NCBI RefSeq assembly: GCF_000974765.1
Contig: NZ_BBWU01000048.1
Coordinates: 62,001 to 126,000, forward strand
Length of the DNA stretch: 64,000 nt
Direction: 5' to 3'
Origin: Sphingomonas changbaiensis NBRC 104936
GTDB taxonomy: Bacteria > Pseudomonadota > Alphaproteobacteria > Sphingomonadales > Sphingomonadaceae
The notes below the pieces were generated by a model that did not search any database, was not told the origin of the DNA, and worked only from the letters and a program-made list of their open reading frames with translations. Shown here one piece after another: positions 1-7,329 of this stretch; the stretch's first letter is position 1, and every line of letters starts with the position of its first letter. The position numbers were made by a program, and so were the translations under genes.

Positions 1-1
1 T

Positions 2-496
2 TTTGAGGTCACCTTCTTCCATCTACAAGCCACGTTAGATCGCATTGTTGAGCAGATAGATATTGGGCATCTCACGTGGAAGCGCACTGGTAAGGATGCA
101 TTCTCCAGCTTTGCCGATCAGGTACGCAAGACGAAGGAAAAGAGTGATCCAGATTACGGCAGTGCTTACCAGATCGTATTTTTAAGAAACCAAAACGACT
201 TAGCGCACTATTTTCGGACGCTCTTCAATATCGTTTTCTACGTCGACGGCTCGGAACGGGAAGATGCATATTTTTACGTGAAGCTCATAAGGGCCACATT
301 GTCCGAGCCCGAGTTGATTCTGCTCGCTCTCAATGGCCTTTTCCATGAAGAAGGTAGGGCTAACTTTAAGCCGTTGATCGAGAAGTATGCCCTCCTAAAT
401 AACATATCGGCAGGCGCCAAAGCCGATTTCGATCTCGAAGATCATTATGAACCTATCGCTTTTGGAAGCGTCGGACTAGAAATTTCACCAAGCTGA
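2..496 (+). CDS. putative phage abortive infection protein (putAbiC-like), 3' part
   Basis: An open frame runs from the left edge to the stop, giving 164 residues of a protein whose start lies outside the window. It carries the pattern I associate with the putAbiC family: a FFHLQ-type stretch near the visible start, HYFRTLFNIVFYVDG in the middle, then RATLSEPELILLALNG and PLIEKYALLNN, ending in YEPIAFGS. Members are proposed to abort phage infection, but the mechanism is not established. The codons are clearly more AT-rich than those of the genes to the right, which suggests recent transfer. The family call rests on remembered motif order, not on a search. Confidence 0.6.
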   Translation, partial: FEVTFFHLQATLDRIVEQIDIGHLTWKRTGKDAFSSFADQVRKTKEKSDPDYGSAYQIVFLRNQNDLAHYFRTLFNIVFYVDGSEREDAYFYVKLIRATLSEPELILLALNGLFHEEGRANFKPLIEKYALLNNISAGAKADFDLEDHYEPIAFGSVGLEISPS

Positions 497-507
497 AGGA
501 GCGTAAG

Positions 508-735
508 ATGGCCAATGATCGCAACGTTTGGGTCGTGGGAAGCAAGGACGGGTGGAAGGTCAAGCGCGAAGGCGCGTCCAGAGCCTCGTCAGCGCACCGG
601 ACTCAGGCAGAGGCATGGACCGAGGCGCGTAAGCTCGCGCAGCAGTCTCGTGGAGAGGCCTTTTTACAGGGGCTTGATGGGCGCATTCGCGAGCGAAACA
701 GCTTTGGCAATGATCCTCATAGCAGGCGTGGCTAA
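508..735 (+). CDS. DUF2188 domain-containing protein
   Basis: This 75-residue protein has the DUF2188 pattern: VWVVGSKDGWKVKREGASRAS, then a HRTQAEAWTEARKLA helix, and LQGLDGRIRERNSFGNDP at the end. The family is a small soluble domain of unknown function, often found as a stand-alone protein. An AAGGAG ribosome binding site lies 7 bases before the ATG. It begins 11 bases after the abortive-infection-like gene and may be cotranscribed with it, although its base composition is that of the host. No function can be given. Confidence 0.8.
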   Translation: MANDRNVWVVGSKDGWKVKREGASRASSAHRTQAEAWTEARKLAQQSRGEAFLQGLDGRIRERNSFGNDPHSRRG

Positions 736-779
736 ACCCAAAGGTTGACGTAGCGCTTGGCTCGATCCAAGATCCCCTT

Positions 780-1436
780 ATGTTCTCCTCTGCCGACAAC
801 CTCTCCGACGCCGAAATCGACTTGCTCGCCAGTGCGCGGGGGAGGAAATTCGGCACCATTCTCGCCGATCCGCCGTGGCAGTTTCAGAACCGCACCGGCA
901 AGGTCGCGCCGGAGCATAAGCGGCTCTCGCGTTACGGCACGATGACGCTGGATGAGATTTGCGCGCTGCCGGTCGCCGATATCGCCGCCGATCCCTCTCA
1001 CCTCTATCTCTGGGTGCCGAACGCTCTGCTGCCGCAAGGGCTGCAAGTGATGGAGGCGTGGGGCTATCGCTACATTTCCAACATCGTCTGGCACAAGGTG
1101 CGCAAGGACGGCGGATCGGACGGGCGCGGCGTCGGCTTTTATTTCCGCAACGTCACCGAGCTGCTGCTGTTCGGCGTGCGTGGGCGTAACGCCCGCACCC
1201 TCCCGCCCGGCCGCAGCCAGGTCAACCTGCTCGCCACCCGCAAGCGCGAACACAGCCGCAAGCCCGACGAGCAATACAAGATCATCGAGGATTGCAGCTG
1301 GGGCCCCCGCCTCGAAATGTTCAGCCGCGGCAAGCGCACCGGCTGGACCGTCTGGGGCAACCAGGCCGACGACGATTACAAGCCGACCTGGGACACCTAC
1401 AGCTACAACAGCGCGATCGATATCGCCGCAGAGTAA
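780..1436 (+). CDS. MT-A70 family DNA N6-adenine methyltransferase
   Basis: A 218-residue protein with the hallmark catalytic motif DPPW at residues 30-33, preceded by the beta strand GTILA, as in the MT-A70 family of adenine-N6 methyltransferases. Further family features are the HLYLWVPN strand, the NIVWHK segment and the GVRGR loop before the variable C-terminal part. Bacterial and phage members methylate DNA adenine. The next gene, on the opposite strand and ending about 120 bases away, resembles BglII-type restriction endonucleases, so this may be the protective methylase of a restriction-modification pair. A solitary prophage-type methylase is the alternative. No clear Shine-Dalgarno precedes the ATG. 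Confidence 0.87.
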   Translation: MFSSADNLSDAEIDLLASARGRKFGTILADPPWQFQNRTGKVAPEHKRLSRYGTMTLDEICALPVADIAADPSHLYLWVPNALLPQGLQVMEAWGYRYISNIVWHKVRKDGGSDGRGVGFYFRNVTELLLFGVRGRNARTLPPGRSQVNLLATRKREHSRKPDEQYKIIEDCSWGPRLEMFSRGKRTGWTVWGNQADDDYKPTWDTYSYNSAIDIAAE

Positions 1437-1442
1437 CTCCCT

Positions 1443-1527
1443 CGTCACCCCGGACTTGATCCGGGGTCCACCTTCTTCTTGACTGGTGGGAAAGGTAGGT
1501 GGATGCCGGATCAAGTCCGGCATGACG
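1443..1527. repeat. palindromic intergenic repeat, family A
   Basis: Between the convergent methyltransferase and endonuclease genes lie two palindromes: CCCCGGACTTGATCCGGGG and GCCGGATCAAGTCCGGC, separated by about 35 bases. The same arrangement, with small substitutions, recurs near 63489-63561. It behaves like a REP-type element placed between gene ends and could form strong hairpins on either strand, possibly serving as a bidirectional terminator. Confidence 0.8.
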
Positions 1528-1557
1528 GCAGGGGGCGATCCCGTCCCGATCAGGCCG

Positions 1558-2259
1558 TTAGCTATAGGGCTTGCCGTTCCAGGTCGCTTCCGTCGCGGCG
1601 ACGATCAGGATCGGGCATGACCCCATCACGCCCCGGCGTACGCGCATCCGCGCTTTATCGAATGCCGTGACCGTCGATGTCGTGAGATCGATCGGAAGCC
1701 TTGGGCTCTTCTGTTCATCAGGCAATGTCGCCTGATATTCGGCCCAGAGGCGCCGTGCCAGTTGCAGCAGCGCCAGGCGGTCCTTGGTGATGATCACGCC
1801 GGCGGAAATGACGCCTGCTTCAAACCATGATCGGTAGGAGGCGAGATCGCGGTCCAGGTTTCCGTCCTTCGCGTTCCACTCGACATCCAGAACGATGCGG
1901 TTCTTGAAGTTGTCGACGAGGTAGCCTTCCTGATGCACCGTCGGCAGTTCGCCGAGCTTCTCGCCTGCCCGCGAAAACAGGACGCCCTTCGTCTCCAGAT
2001 CCAGTCGCGTCTCGCGCCAGCCTCGACGGGCAAATTCCTCGTCTATTTGCGCAGCAATGTCGCCGCGATTGCCGCCCGCCTTGAGCCATGAACTCGGATC
2101 AAGGCGGTAGGTCGAGAGCACATCAACAATGTCCGCCCATTCCTGCGGGCAGACGGCCTGCATAACAGCCGCCGCGGAATTGGACTCCATGAAGGCCCAA
2201 TGATTCCTTGCGACTGGCGGAAGAACTGCGGGAAGATCGTACGTGAAGGTCTCGAACAT
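1558..2259 (-). CDS. BglII/BstYI-type restriction endonuclease
   Basis: The 233-residue protein starting at the ATG at 2259 resembles the Endonuc-BglII family. Its core is VHQEGYLVDNFKNRIVLDVEW followed by DRDLASYRSWFEAGVISAGVIIT. The candidate metal ligands are D116, D125 and E127; the D-x8-D-x-E spacing fits the D-x8-(D/E)-x-(Q/E) pattern I recall for BglII and BstYI, which cut GATC-centred sites. The frame stays open upstream to 2544, but that extension is antisense to the KTSC gene and looks unnatural. The gene converges with an MT-A70 methyltransferase, so a type II restriction-modification system is likely. Specificity cannot be read from the sequence. Confidence 0.75.
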   Translation of the reverse strand: MFETFTYDLPAVLPPVARNHWAFMESNSAAAVMQAVCPQEWADIVDVLSTYRLDPSSWLKAGGNRGDIAAQIDEEFARRGWRETRLDLETKGVLFSRAGEKLGELPTVHQEGYLVDNFKNRIVLDVEWNAKDGNLDRDLASYRSWFEAGVISAGVIITKDRLALLQLARRLWAEYQATLPDEQKSPRLPIDLTTSTVTAFDKARMRVRRGVMGSCPILIVAATEATWNGKPYS

Positions 2260-2373
2260 CGTCGCGTTATGCAGGACCGGCGGGTGAAAGCAAAAGGAGG
2301 CTTCGATACCCCACGGCGTTGGCGCGTCTGCCTGAATGGTGGCACACTCGGCGACCCCGCACGTTCTCACCCC

Positions 2374-2592
2374 ATGCCCCACGTCCAATCCGAGGCCGTC
2401 GCGCAGATCGAATATGACGCACCCTCGCGCACGCTGTTCGTGCGGTTCACCAGTGGCGAGTGGTACAGCTATTTCGACGTGCCGCCGCGCGTCCGCGAGG
2501 CGTTCGAGGCGGCGGAGTCGAAGGGCCGATTCTTCCAGGAGCATATCCGCGACCGCTACGCCTATCAGGGGCCGCTGGAAGTGTCCGCCTGA
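2374..2592 (+). CDS. KTSC domain-containing protein
   Basis: A 72-residue protein built of one KTSC domain: VAQIEYDAPSRTLFVRFTSG, then the EWYSYFDVPPRVREAFEAA helix and KGRFFQEHIRDRY. KTSC domains are small folds also found at the C terminus of lysyl-tRNA synthetases and in phage proteins; the stand-alone form has no firm function. I chose the ATG at 2374 because the domain starts at once and longer versions overlap the endonuclease gene on the other strand. It lies divergently from that endonuclease with about 115 bases between the two starts. Confidence 0.8.
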   Translation: MPHVQSEAVAQIEYDAPSRTLFVRFTSGEWYSYFDVPPRVREAFEAAESKGRFFQEHIRDRYAYQGPLEVSA

Positions 2593-2612
2593 ATGCTGAG
2601 TGCGTCGGCCGC

Positions 2613-2890
2613 TCAGCCCTGGTCGGGCGGGCGATAGCCCAGCGCCTCCAGATCGATCCCTTGCGCGATCAGCCGCTCGGCATCGTCCGGCGTGCCATAG
2701 CGGGCGAGCGCATGGACGGCATCGCGTTCAATCTCGTCCAGCACCGCATCGCGCGGCGGCGGAGCGGCTGATCGCGCCGGCGCCGTTGGCGATCCTGCCG
2801 GATCGACGCCCGCTCTTCTGGAGACAGGCTGGCCTGATACAGCATGCCCACCACAACGAGCGCCAGCAGGAGGAGGCATATCCAGAGCAT
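2613..2890 (-). pseudogene. small membrane-anchored protein gene split by a frameshift
   Basis: Two frames each hold half of a plausible protein. From the ATG at 2890 the first frame gives a transmembrane helix (MLWICLLLLALVVVGML) and a charged stretch ending in SPEERASIRQDRQ. From about 2755 down to 2613 the neighbouring frame gives a well-formed helical tail, RDAVLDEIERDAVHALARYG then DDAERLIAQGIDLEALGY. Neither frame looks natural over the whole length. Adding one base in the GC-rich run around 2755-2800 would join them into a protein of about 90 residues. It may be a real mutation, a sequencing error or, less likely, programmed frameshifting. The product is not recognised. Confidence 0.5.
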
Positions 2891-2952
2891 CGAGATAGTC
2901 TTACCGCCCCTTCGCCCCGTTGCGCGAGGTGAAGTCTCGAGACGGCTTTCGC

Positions 2953-3276
2953 TCACCGAACCTCGATCAGCGATTCTCCGTCCTCGAGCTTACTAACGAT
3001 GGCTTCCCATCGCTCCGCAAGCCAAGCCGACAAGGCCCGGTTCGTGATGTTCCCGCATCGGAACCAAAGCAGGCGATAGCTTCGCTCTGGAAAGCGGGTG
3101 ACGAAATCATCGTCCTTGCTGACGAGGATGAGCCCGTGCCGTTCCGCATAACCGACGATCGCGGCATCCGGCGTCTGCCCGCCGAGCGTTTCGGTGACGT
3201 GTTCGGAAGCGAAACCCTGCTCCTGCAGCCACGCGCAAAGCCCCGGTGGCAGCTGCGCGTCGACCAGGAAGCGCAT
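2953..3276 (-). CDS. DUF5615 PIN-like toxin protein
   Basis: This 107-residue protein opens with MRFLVDAQLPPGLCAWL, has D37 in a PDAAIV segment, the KDDDF motif at 54-58 and GNITNR at 75-80. That is the pattern of DUF5615 (Mut7-C-like) proteins, a PIN-related family expected to bind metal through conserved aspartates and cut RNA. Its start overlaps the stop of the upstream DUF433 gene by one base (TGATG), which implies translational coupling. The pair is the usual arrangement of a DUF433/DUF5615 toxin-antitoxin module. Nuclease activity is inferred from family and context. Confidence 0.82.
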   Translation of the reverse strand: MRFLVDAQLPPGLCAWLQEQGFASEHVTETLGGQTPDAAIVGYAERHGLILVSKDDDFVTRFPERSYRLLWFRCGNITNRALSAWLAERWEAIVSKLEDGESLIEVR

Positions 3277-3500
3277 CAGGCGGCTTGCACGACCGTGTGG
3301 TCAACGGCGCGGGCCCCATAAGCGAGGCAGGCGAGGACGTCCTCGCGCGACAGATAGGGAAAATCCGCCAGCAACTCGTCCGTCGTTGCGCCGGAGGCGA
3401 GCGCGTCCAGCACGTCCGCCACGCGCACGCGTGTCCCGGCGACGATCGGCCGGCCACCGCAGACTGCCGGGTCAATGACGATGCGCTGCCGCTTGCTCAT
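3276..3500 (-). CDS. DUF433 antitoxin-like DNA-binding protein
   Basis: A 74-residue DUF433 protein: RIVIDPAVCGGRPIVAGTRVRVADVL, with the diagnostic GGRPIVAGTRV core at 15-25, followed by a small helical domain (TTDELLADFPYLSREDVLACL). The family has a winged-helix-like fold and commonly precedes a DUF5615 toxin, as here. It probably neutralises the toxin and represses its own promoter. I took the ATG at 3500; the longer frame to 3593 adds residues unlike the family. Confidence 0.83.
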   Translation of the reverse strand: MSKRQRIVIDPAVCGGRPIVAGTRVRVADVLDALASGATTDELLADFPYLSREDVLACLAYGARAVDHTVVQAA

Positions 3501-3635
3501 GCCGCGAAGGTGCGGCCGCTCGCGTGGATAGTCAACAACCGCGGACCGTGCTTGACCCGCCCCATTCCCCTCCCGTAACCATCGCCGTACCAACCGGAGT
3601 GGATATGTCGGAGATTGTCGCCCGCTGATCGGGCT

Positions 3636-3660
3636 CCCATCAAAGTATTACTTTGATGGG
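3636..3660. promoter_or_regulatory. perfect 10-bp palindrome with 5-base loop
   Basis: CCCATCAAAG and CTTTGATGGG flank TATTA, forming a perfect stem of ten base pairs in the gap between the toxin-antitoxin module and the yjhX-like gene. There is no T tract after it on the + strand, so it is either an operator or an atypical terminator. An eight-codon open frame (MSEIVAR then stop) ends just before it at 3628. Which gene it serves is unknown. Confidence 0.6.
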
Positions 3661-3783
3661 CACCCTCGACGGGCCGGGGCTTGCCTCGGCTGCCGTCGGG
3701 CATGCGTGACGCGCGCGGCGGGCTGAGCGCCCGGCGCGCCTGGCGTCGCGCGGGTCTCACCGTCAGCAACGGGCCTTCTCCAC

Positions 3784-4044
3784 TTGAACATCTCGAAACA
3801 GGAACAGCGCGTGCTGCACGCGCTCGCGTTGGGCGGCCGCATTGGGCACCGCCGTCACCCGCAAACCGGCAAGATCGTCGCGGTCGATTGCTTCACGCGC
3901 GAGGGCTTCGTTCTCGCCGACTGCACGACAGGCGTCTTCCGCCGCCTCAAACGCCGCCGGCTGATCGCCAGCCAGGGCGGCCAACCCTACCGCATCAGCC
4001 GCGACGGCTTGGCGGCGGTCCGGCCGCAATTGGATCAACGGTAG
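3784..4044 (+). CDS. YjhX family toxin-like protein
   Basis: The 86-residue product, read from a TTG codon, matches the small YjhX family: [19 protein letters not shown] at the start, a [19 protein letters not shown] strand pair, and [18 protein letters not shown] towards the end, finishing in the typical AVRPQLDQR. The fold is expected to be a winged helix. The E. coli member was proposed as a toxin, but the evidence is thin. No antitoxin gene is adjacent. Starting at TTG places the family N terminus exactly; no good Shine-Dalgarno is visible. Confidence 0.72.
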   Translation: MNISKQEQRVLHALALGGRIGHRRHPQTGKIVAVDCFTREGFVLADCTTGVFRRLKRRRLIASQGGQPYRISRDGLAAVRPQLDQR

Positions 4045-4051
4045 GGAAGGG

Positions 4052-4123
4052 GGCTCACACGAAGACACAAAGGCACAAAGAAAGCGCCGTTCCCTTCGTG
4101 TCTTCGTGTTCTTCGTGTGAGCC
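4052..4123. repeat. long imperfect inverted repeat (GGCTCACACGAAG arms)
   Basis: GGCTCACACGAAG at 4052-4064 pairs perfectly with CTTCGTGTGAGCC at 4111-4123. The stem continues inward with a one-base bulge through ACACAAAGGCACAAAG against its near complement, leaving a small loop. The arms themselves are built of short ACACAAAG/ACACGAAG units. It lies 3' of the yjhX-like gene and is AT-richer than its surroundings. Confidence 0.75.
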
Positions 4124-4310
4124 AATGAAGCGCTGCAGCAGGCAGCGCCACAAACCGCTGTCCTACACGCCCGCCGCTGTGCCAAGCTCGCCGCGGCTCA
4201 TTCTCAGTGTCGATCGGCCCTCCGCAACGCAGCTTCGCCGGAAAGGGAAAATTTCCCCGAATCCATGTGAATGTCGTCCAGGTCGTCCAAATCGTCCATG
4301 TCCGGCGAGC
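4124..4310. other. intergenic stretch without a visible gene
   Basis: Together with the repeat on its left and the terminator on its right this makes the only gene-free interval longer than 300 bases (4045-4373). I see no credible frame, RNA gene or promoter here. A short run of TCGTCCAGGTCGTCCA-like units sits near 4272-4300 but is too short to call a repeat array. Confidence 0.5.
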
Positions 4311-4348
4311 AAAAGAAAACGGGCCCGGAGCCTGCACCCCGAGCCCGT
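4311..4348 (-). terminator. rho-independent terminator of rpmI-rplT
   Basis: Read on the minus strand, ACGGGC and GCCCGT close a GC-rich hairpin (4348 down to 4319) that is followed directly by TTTTCTTTT. It lies 26 bases after the rplT stop codon. Confidence 0.8.
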
Positions 4349-4373
4349 CTCTACTCTCTCAATCCGGGTGGGC

Positions 4374-4751
4374 TTACGCCGCGACGCGGGCGCCTTCCGG
4401 CAGCGCTGCCTTCACCTGGGCGACGATCGCCGCAAAGGCTTCGCCTTCGTGCATCGCGATGTCGGCCAGGACCTTCCGGTCCAGCTCGACGCCGGCGAGC
4501 TTGCAGCCGTGCATGAACACACCATAGGTCAGGCCTTCGGCCCGGCATGCGGCGTTGATGCGCTGGATCCACAGGGCGCGGAAGTTCCGCTTCTTCACCT
4601 TGCGGTCGCGATAGGCGTACTGGCCGGCCTTTTCGACCGCCTGGCGCGCGATGCGGATCGTGTTCTTGCGACGGCCGTAATAGCCCTTCGCCTGATCCAG
4701 AATGCGCTTGTGCTTCGCCTTCGTCGTGGTGCCGCGTTTCACACGTGCCAT
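4374..4751 (-). CDS. rplT: 50S ribosomal protein L20
   Basis: The 125-residue product is a full-length L20: [18 protein letters not shown] at the N terminus, [20 protein letters not shown], and the conserved [20 protein letters not shown] centre. L20 binds 23S rRNA early in assembly of the large subunit. It lies 12 bases downstream of rpmI, the normal gene order. infC, which precedes rpmI in many bacteria, is not adjacent here: the upstream neighbour is a divergent AsmA gene. Confidence 0.98.
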   Translation of the reverse strand: MARVKRGTTTKAKHKRILDQAKGYYGRRKNTIRIARQAVEKAGQYAYRDRKVKKRNFRALWIQRINAACRAEGLTYGVFMHGCKLAGVELDRKVLADIAMHEGEAFAAIVAQVKAALPEGARVAA

Positions 4752-4763
4752 TATCGGTCCTCC

Positions 4764-4967
4764 TTACTTCAGGCCGTAGGGGGCCCAGGCCTTCACCGTC
4801 GCCGTGTCGGCGTCGGAGAGGACAGAGGTGCCGCGGTTCTGGCGGATATATTTGCCGTTGTGGCTGATCAGGCGGTGGCGCTTGCCGGCCACGCCGTGCT
4901 TCAGCTTGCCGGTGGCGGTGATCTTGAAGCGTTTCTTCACACCGCTCTTGGTCTTGAGCTTGGGCAT
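4764..4967 (-). CDS. rpmI: 50S ribosomal protein L35
   Basis: A 67-residue L35 with the standard sequence [17 protein letters not shown], the GKRHRL element and a C-terminal KAWAPYGLK. It is a structural protein of the large ribosomal subunit. A GAAAGGA ribosome binding site lies 5 bases before the ATG. It is the first gene of the two-gene rpmI-rplT transcript. Confidence 0.97.
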   Translation of the reverse strand: MPKLKTKSGVKKRFKITATGKLKHGVAGKRHRLISHNGKYIRQNRGTSVLSDADTATVKAWAPYGLK

Positions 4968-5106
4968 TTTCGTCCTTTCGATCTGTTCGACGATTACGGA
5001 CGGCCACGGCAGCCCACACTGGCCGGGCAGTCCCTTCTTATCGCGAAGCGGCGGCTCCTAGCGGGGAGGCGTGCGAATTGCAACCGGATGCGCGGATCGG
5101 CGGTTG

Positions 5107-7239
5107 ATGCCGGTCATGAACGAGATGGCCCGGCCCGGCGCCTTCGACGAAGCGCGCCCGATCCATCGCGATCCGGCCAGCACCGCGGTCGCGAGCCTCG
5201 TCGCCTTGCTCGCGACGATCGTCGGCCTGATCCTGCTCGCCTGGACCGTTCTCTACGTCACCAAAGGCCGGTTCCTGAAACATACGTTCGAGAAATATGC
5301 CAGCCGCTCGGCCGAGCGCGAGGTGCGGGTCGCAGGCGATTTCCAGCTGTACCTGAACCCGATCGACATCAAATTCCTGGCCGAAGGGCTGACGATCACC
5401 AACCCGAAATGGGCGAAGGAGCCCTATTTCCTGAAGTCGAAGCTGATCGACAGCGACATCAAGACGATCCCGCTGATCTTCGGCCGGCAGCGGGCGGACT
5501 GGCTGATGCTGCTGAACGGCGATGTCGACCTGGAATGGAGCGCCGACGGCAGGCAGAACAGCTGGACGATGGGCAAGCCGTCGGCCAAGCCGCTCGAGCT
5601 GCCGGATATCCGCCGCGCGCTGATCCAGGGCACGCGCATCCGCTACAGCGATCCGCGGATGCGGCTTACTGCCGATGTCGGCATCGACACCGTTCGCGCG
5701 CAGGACACCCGCTTTGCGCAGGATATCCGCTTCGCCGGCACCGGTTCGCTGCGCGACCGGCCGTTCCGCCTTTCGGGCAGCCTGCTCTCGCCCAACGAGA
5801 CGGTGACGGGCGGCCGGAACCGGTTCCGCATGCATGCAGAAGGCTACCGGACCGTGCTGGACGTCAGCGGCACGCTGGCGGGCGCGACGCGAATCGAGGG
5901 CGCGCCGCTCGACTTCCGGCTGCGCGGCGCCAATCTCGACGACGCGTTCGACTTCATCGGCGTCACAGTTCCCGACACGCGCGCCTACAGCCTGCGTTCG
6001 GTCCTGACGAAGCAGGACGGCGAATGGCGGTTCACACGGCTGCGCGGCCGGTTCGGCGACAGCGACCTTGCCGGGCGACTGACCGTCTCCACCCCGGCCA
6101 ATCGTCTGAAGCTGGATGCGAACCTTGCGACCGACACGCTCGACCTGATCGATGCCGGCCCGTTCATCGGCTATGACCCGAAGCGGCTCGAGGCGACCGG
6201 CGGCCAGGTCGCGCGCATGGACGGGGGCCATCCGCGGATCCTGCCCGATGCGCCTCTAAAGGCCGACGCGATCCGCCGGTTCGACGCGGACGTGCACTGG
6301 ACGGTGCGCCGCATCCGCGGCGACAAATGGCCGATCTCGAACATCGCCCTTACGCTCGCGCTGAACCACAGCCTGTTGAAGCTGTCGCCGCTGACGTTCG
6401 ATCTCGATCGCGGCCATGTCTCGTCCGACATTTCGATCGATGCCCGCCGTCAGCCGATCTTCACCGATCTCGACCTGCGCCTCTCGCCGACGCCGATGGG
6501 TCGGCTATTGAAGGGCTTCGGGGTCGAGGAATCGGGCACGACTGGCACGCTGAAGGCGCGCGTCAAGCTTGCCGGCCCTGGCGACAGCGTGCGCAAATGG
6601 CTGGGCAACTCCAACGGGCGGATCGCGATCATCATGCCGCAGGGCTCACTCTGGGCCCGCAACGCCCAGCTGTCGGAGCTCGATATCGGCACCTTCGTCT
6701 GGAAGATGTGGAAGCACGAGCTGAAGCAGCCGGTCGAAATCAATTGCGGCCTGATCGCGTTCACCGTGCGCAACGGCGTGGCCGCCGCCGATCCGATCCT
6801 GATCGACACCACGAAGAACGTCATTCTCGGCCGCGGGGGCGTCAGCTTCCAGACGGAGGCGATCGACCTGCGCATTCGCGCGGACGGCAAGAAATTCAGC
6901 CTGTTCTCGGGGCAAAGCCCGGTTGGCATCGGCGGCTATTTCGCCAAGCCCACGCTTGACGTGATCAGCCCGCAGCTGCTGGCGCGGGGCGGGGCGGCGG
7001 TCGGCCTCGGCGCCGTCGTGTCGCCGCTCGCAGCGGTCCTCGCGTTCGTCGACATCGGCGACGCCAAGGCGGCCGCCTGCGGTCCGGTGCTGTCCGGCGC
7101 GACTGCGTCAGCCCAGCGCACCAAAGGCGGCCATCCGCGCGACGATGTCGGCAACGGCACCACCGGCAAGTCGAAGTCCGGCCAGCGTTCGCCCGAAGAA
7201 CGGCACGCGCAGCGCAAGAAGTTCCTCGGCATCTTCTGA
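5107..7239 (+). CDS. AsmA family protein
   Basis: A protein of about 710 residues with one N-terminal transmembrane helix near residues 27-51, then a long beta-rich body. The segment VAGDFQLYLNPIDIKFLAEGLTI is typical of the N-terminal AsmA domain, and the C-terminal half has the repeated short beta motifs of AsmA-like lipid-transfer or outer-membrane biogenesis proteins. It ends in a basic, low-complexity tail. The frame is open from a GTG at 5071, but the GGGGAGG there is too close to be used; ATGs at 5107 and 5116 are better, and the exact start is unsure. It is divergent from rpmI. Confidence 0.88.
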   Translation: MPVMNEMARPGAFDEARPIHRDPASTAVASLVALLATIVGLILLAWTVLYVTKGRFLKHTFEKYASRSAEREVRVAGDFQLYLNPIDIKFLAEGLTITNPKWAKEPYFLKSKLIDSDIKTIPLIFGRQRADWLMLLNGDVDLEWSADGRQNSWTMGKPSAKPLELPDIRRALIQGTRIRYSDPRMRLTADVGIDTVRAQDTRFAQDIRFAGTGSLRDRPFRLSGSLLSPNETVTGGRNRFRMHAEGYRTVLDVSGTLAGATRIEGAPLDFRLRGANLDDAFDFIGVTVPDTRAYSLRSVLTKQDGEWRFTRLRGRFGDSDLAGRLTVSTPANRLKLDANLATDTLDLIDAGPFIGYDPKRLEATGGQVARMDGGHPRILPDAPLKADAIRRFDADVHWTVRRIRGDKWPISNIALTLALNHSLLKLSPLTFDLDRGHVSSDISIDARRQPIFTDLDLRLSPTPMGRLLKGFGVEESGTTGTLKARVKLAGPGDSVRKWLGNSNGRIAIIMPQGSLWARNAQLSELDIGTFVWKMWKHELKQPVEINCGLIAFTVRNGVAAADPILIDTTKNVILGRGGVSFQTEAIDLRIRADGKKFSLFSGQSPVGIGGYFAKPTLDVISPQLLARGGAAVGLGAVVSPLAAVLAFVDIGDAKAAACGPVLSGATASAQRTKGGHPRDDVGNGTTGKSKSGQRSPEERHAQRKKFLGIF

Positions 7240-7329
7240 GTCGCGATGTGATATAGTCCCACCGCCGGCGCGACTCGCCACTTCGTCGTTTCCGAGCCCT
7301 TTCGCCGCCGGCACCCAATGGAGGTCGCC

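Noticed and set aside
2260-2544. N-terminal extension of the BglII-like endonuclease
   Set aside because: The extra 95 residues are antisense to the KTSC gene and do not resemble the family; the ATG at 2259 gives the usual length.
3605-3628. Eight-codon frame MSEIVAR as a leader peptide
   Set aside because: It precedes a palindrome, but no regulatory codons or downstream coding sequence within range support attenuation; chance is more likely.
4968-5106. infC or an L20 leader upstream of rpmI
   Set aside because: Only about 140 bases lie between rpmI and the divergent AsmA gene; neither a frame nor a recognisable leader structure is visible.
3681-6176. Open frame of 831 codons on the + strand
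   Set aside because: It runs antisense through rpmI-rplT and out of frame through the AsmA gene, and its translation is an Arg/Pro/Ala-rich string without family features; a GC-rich shadow.
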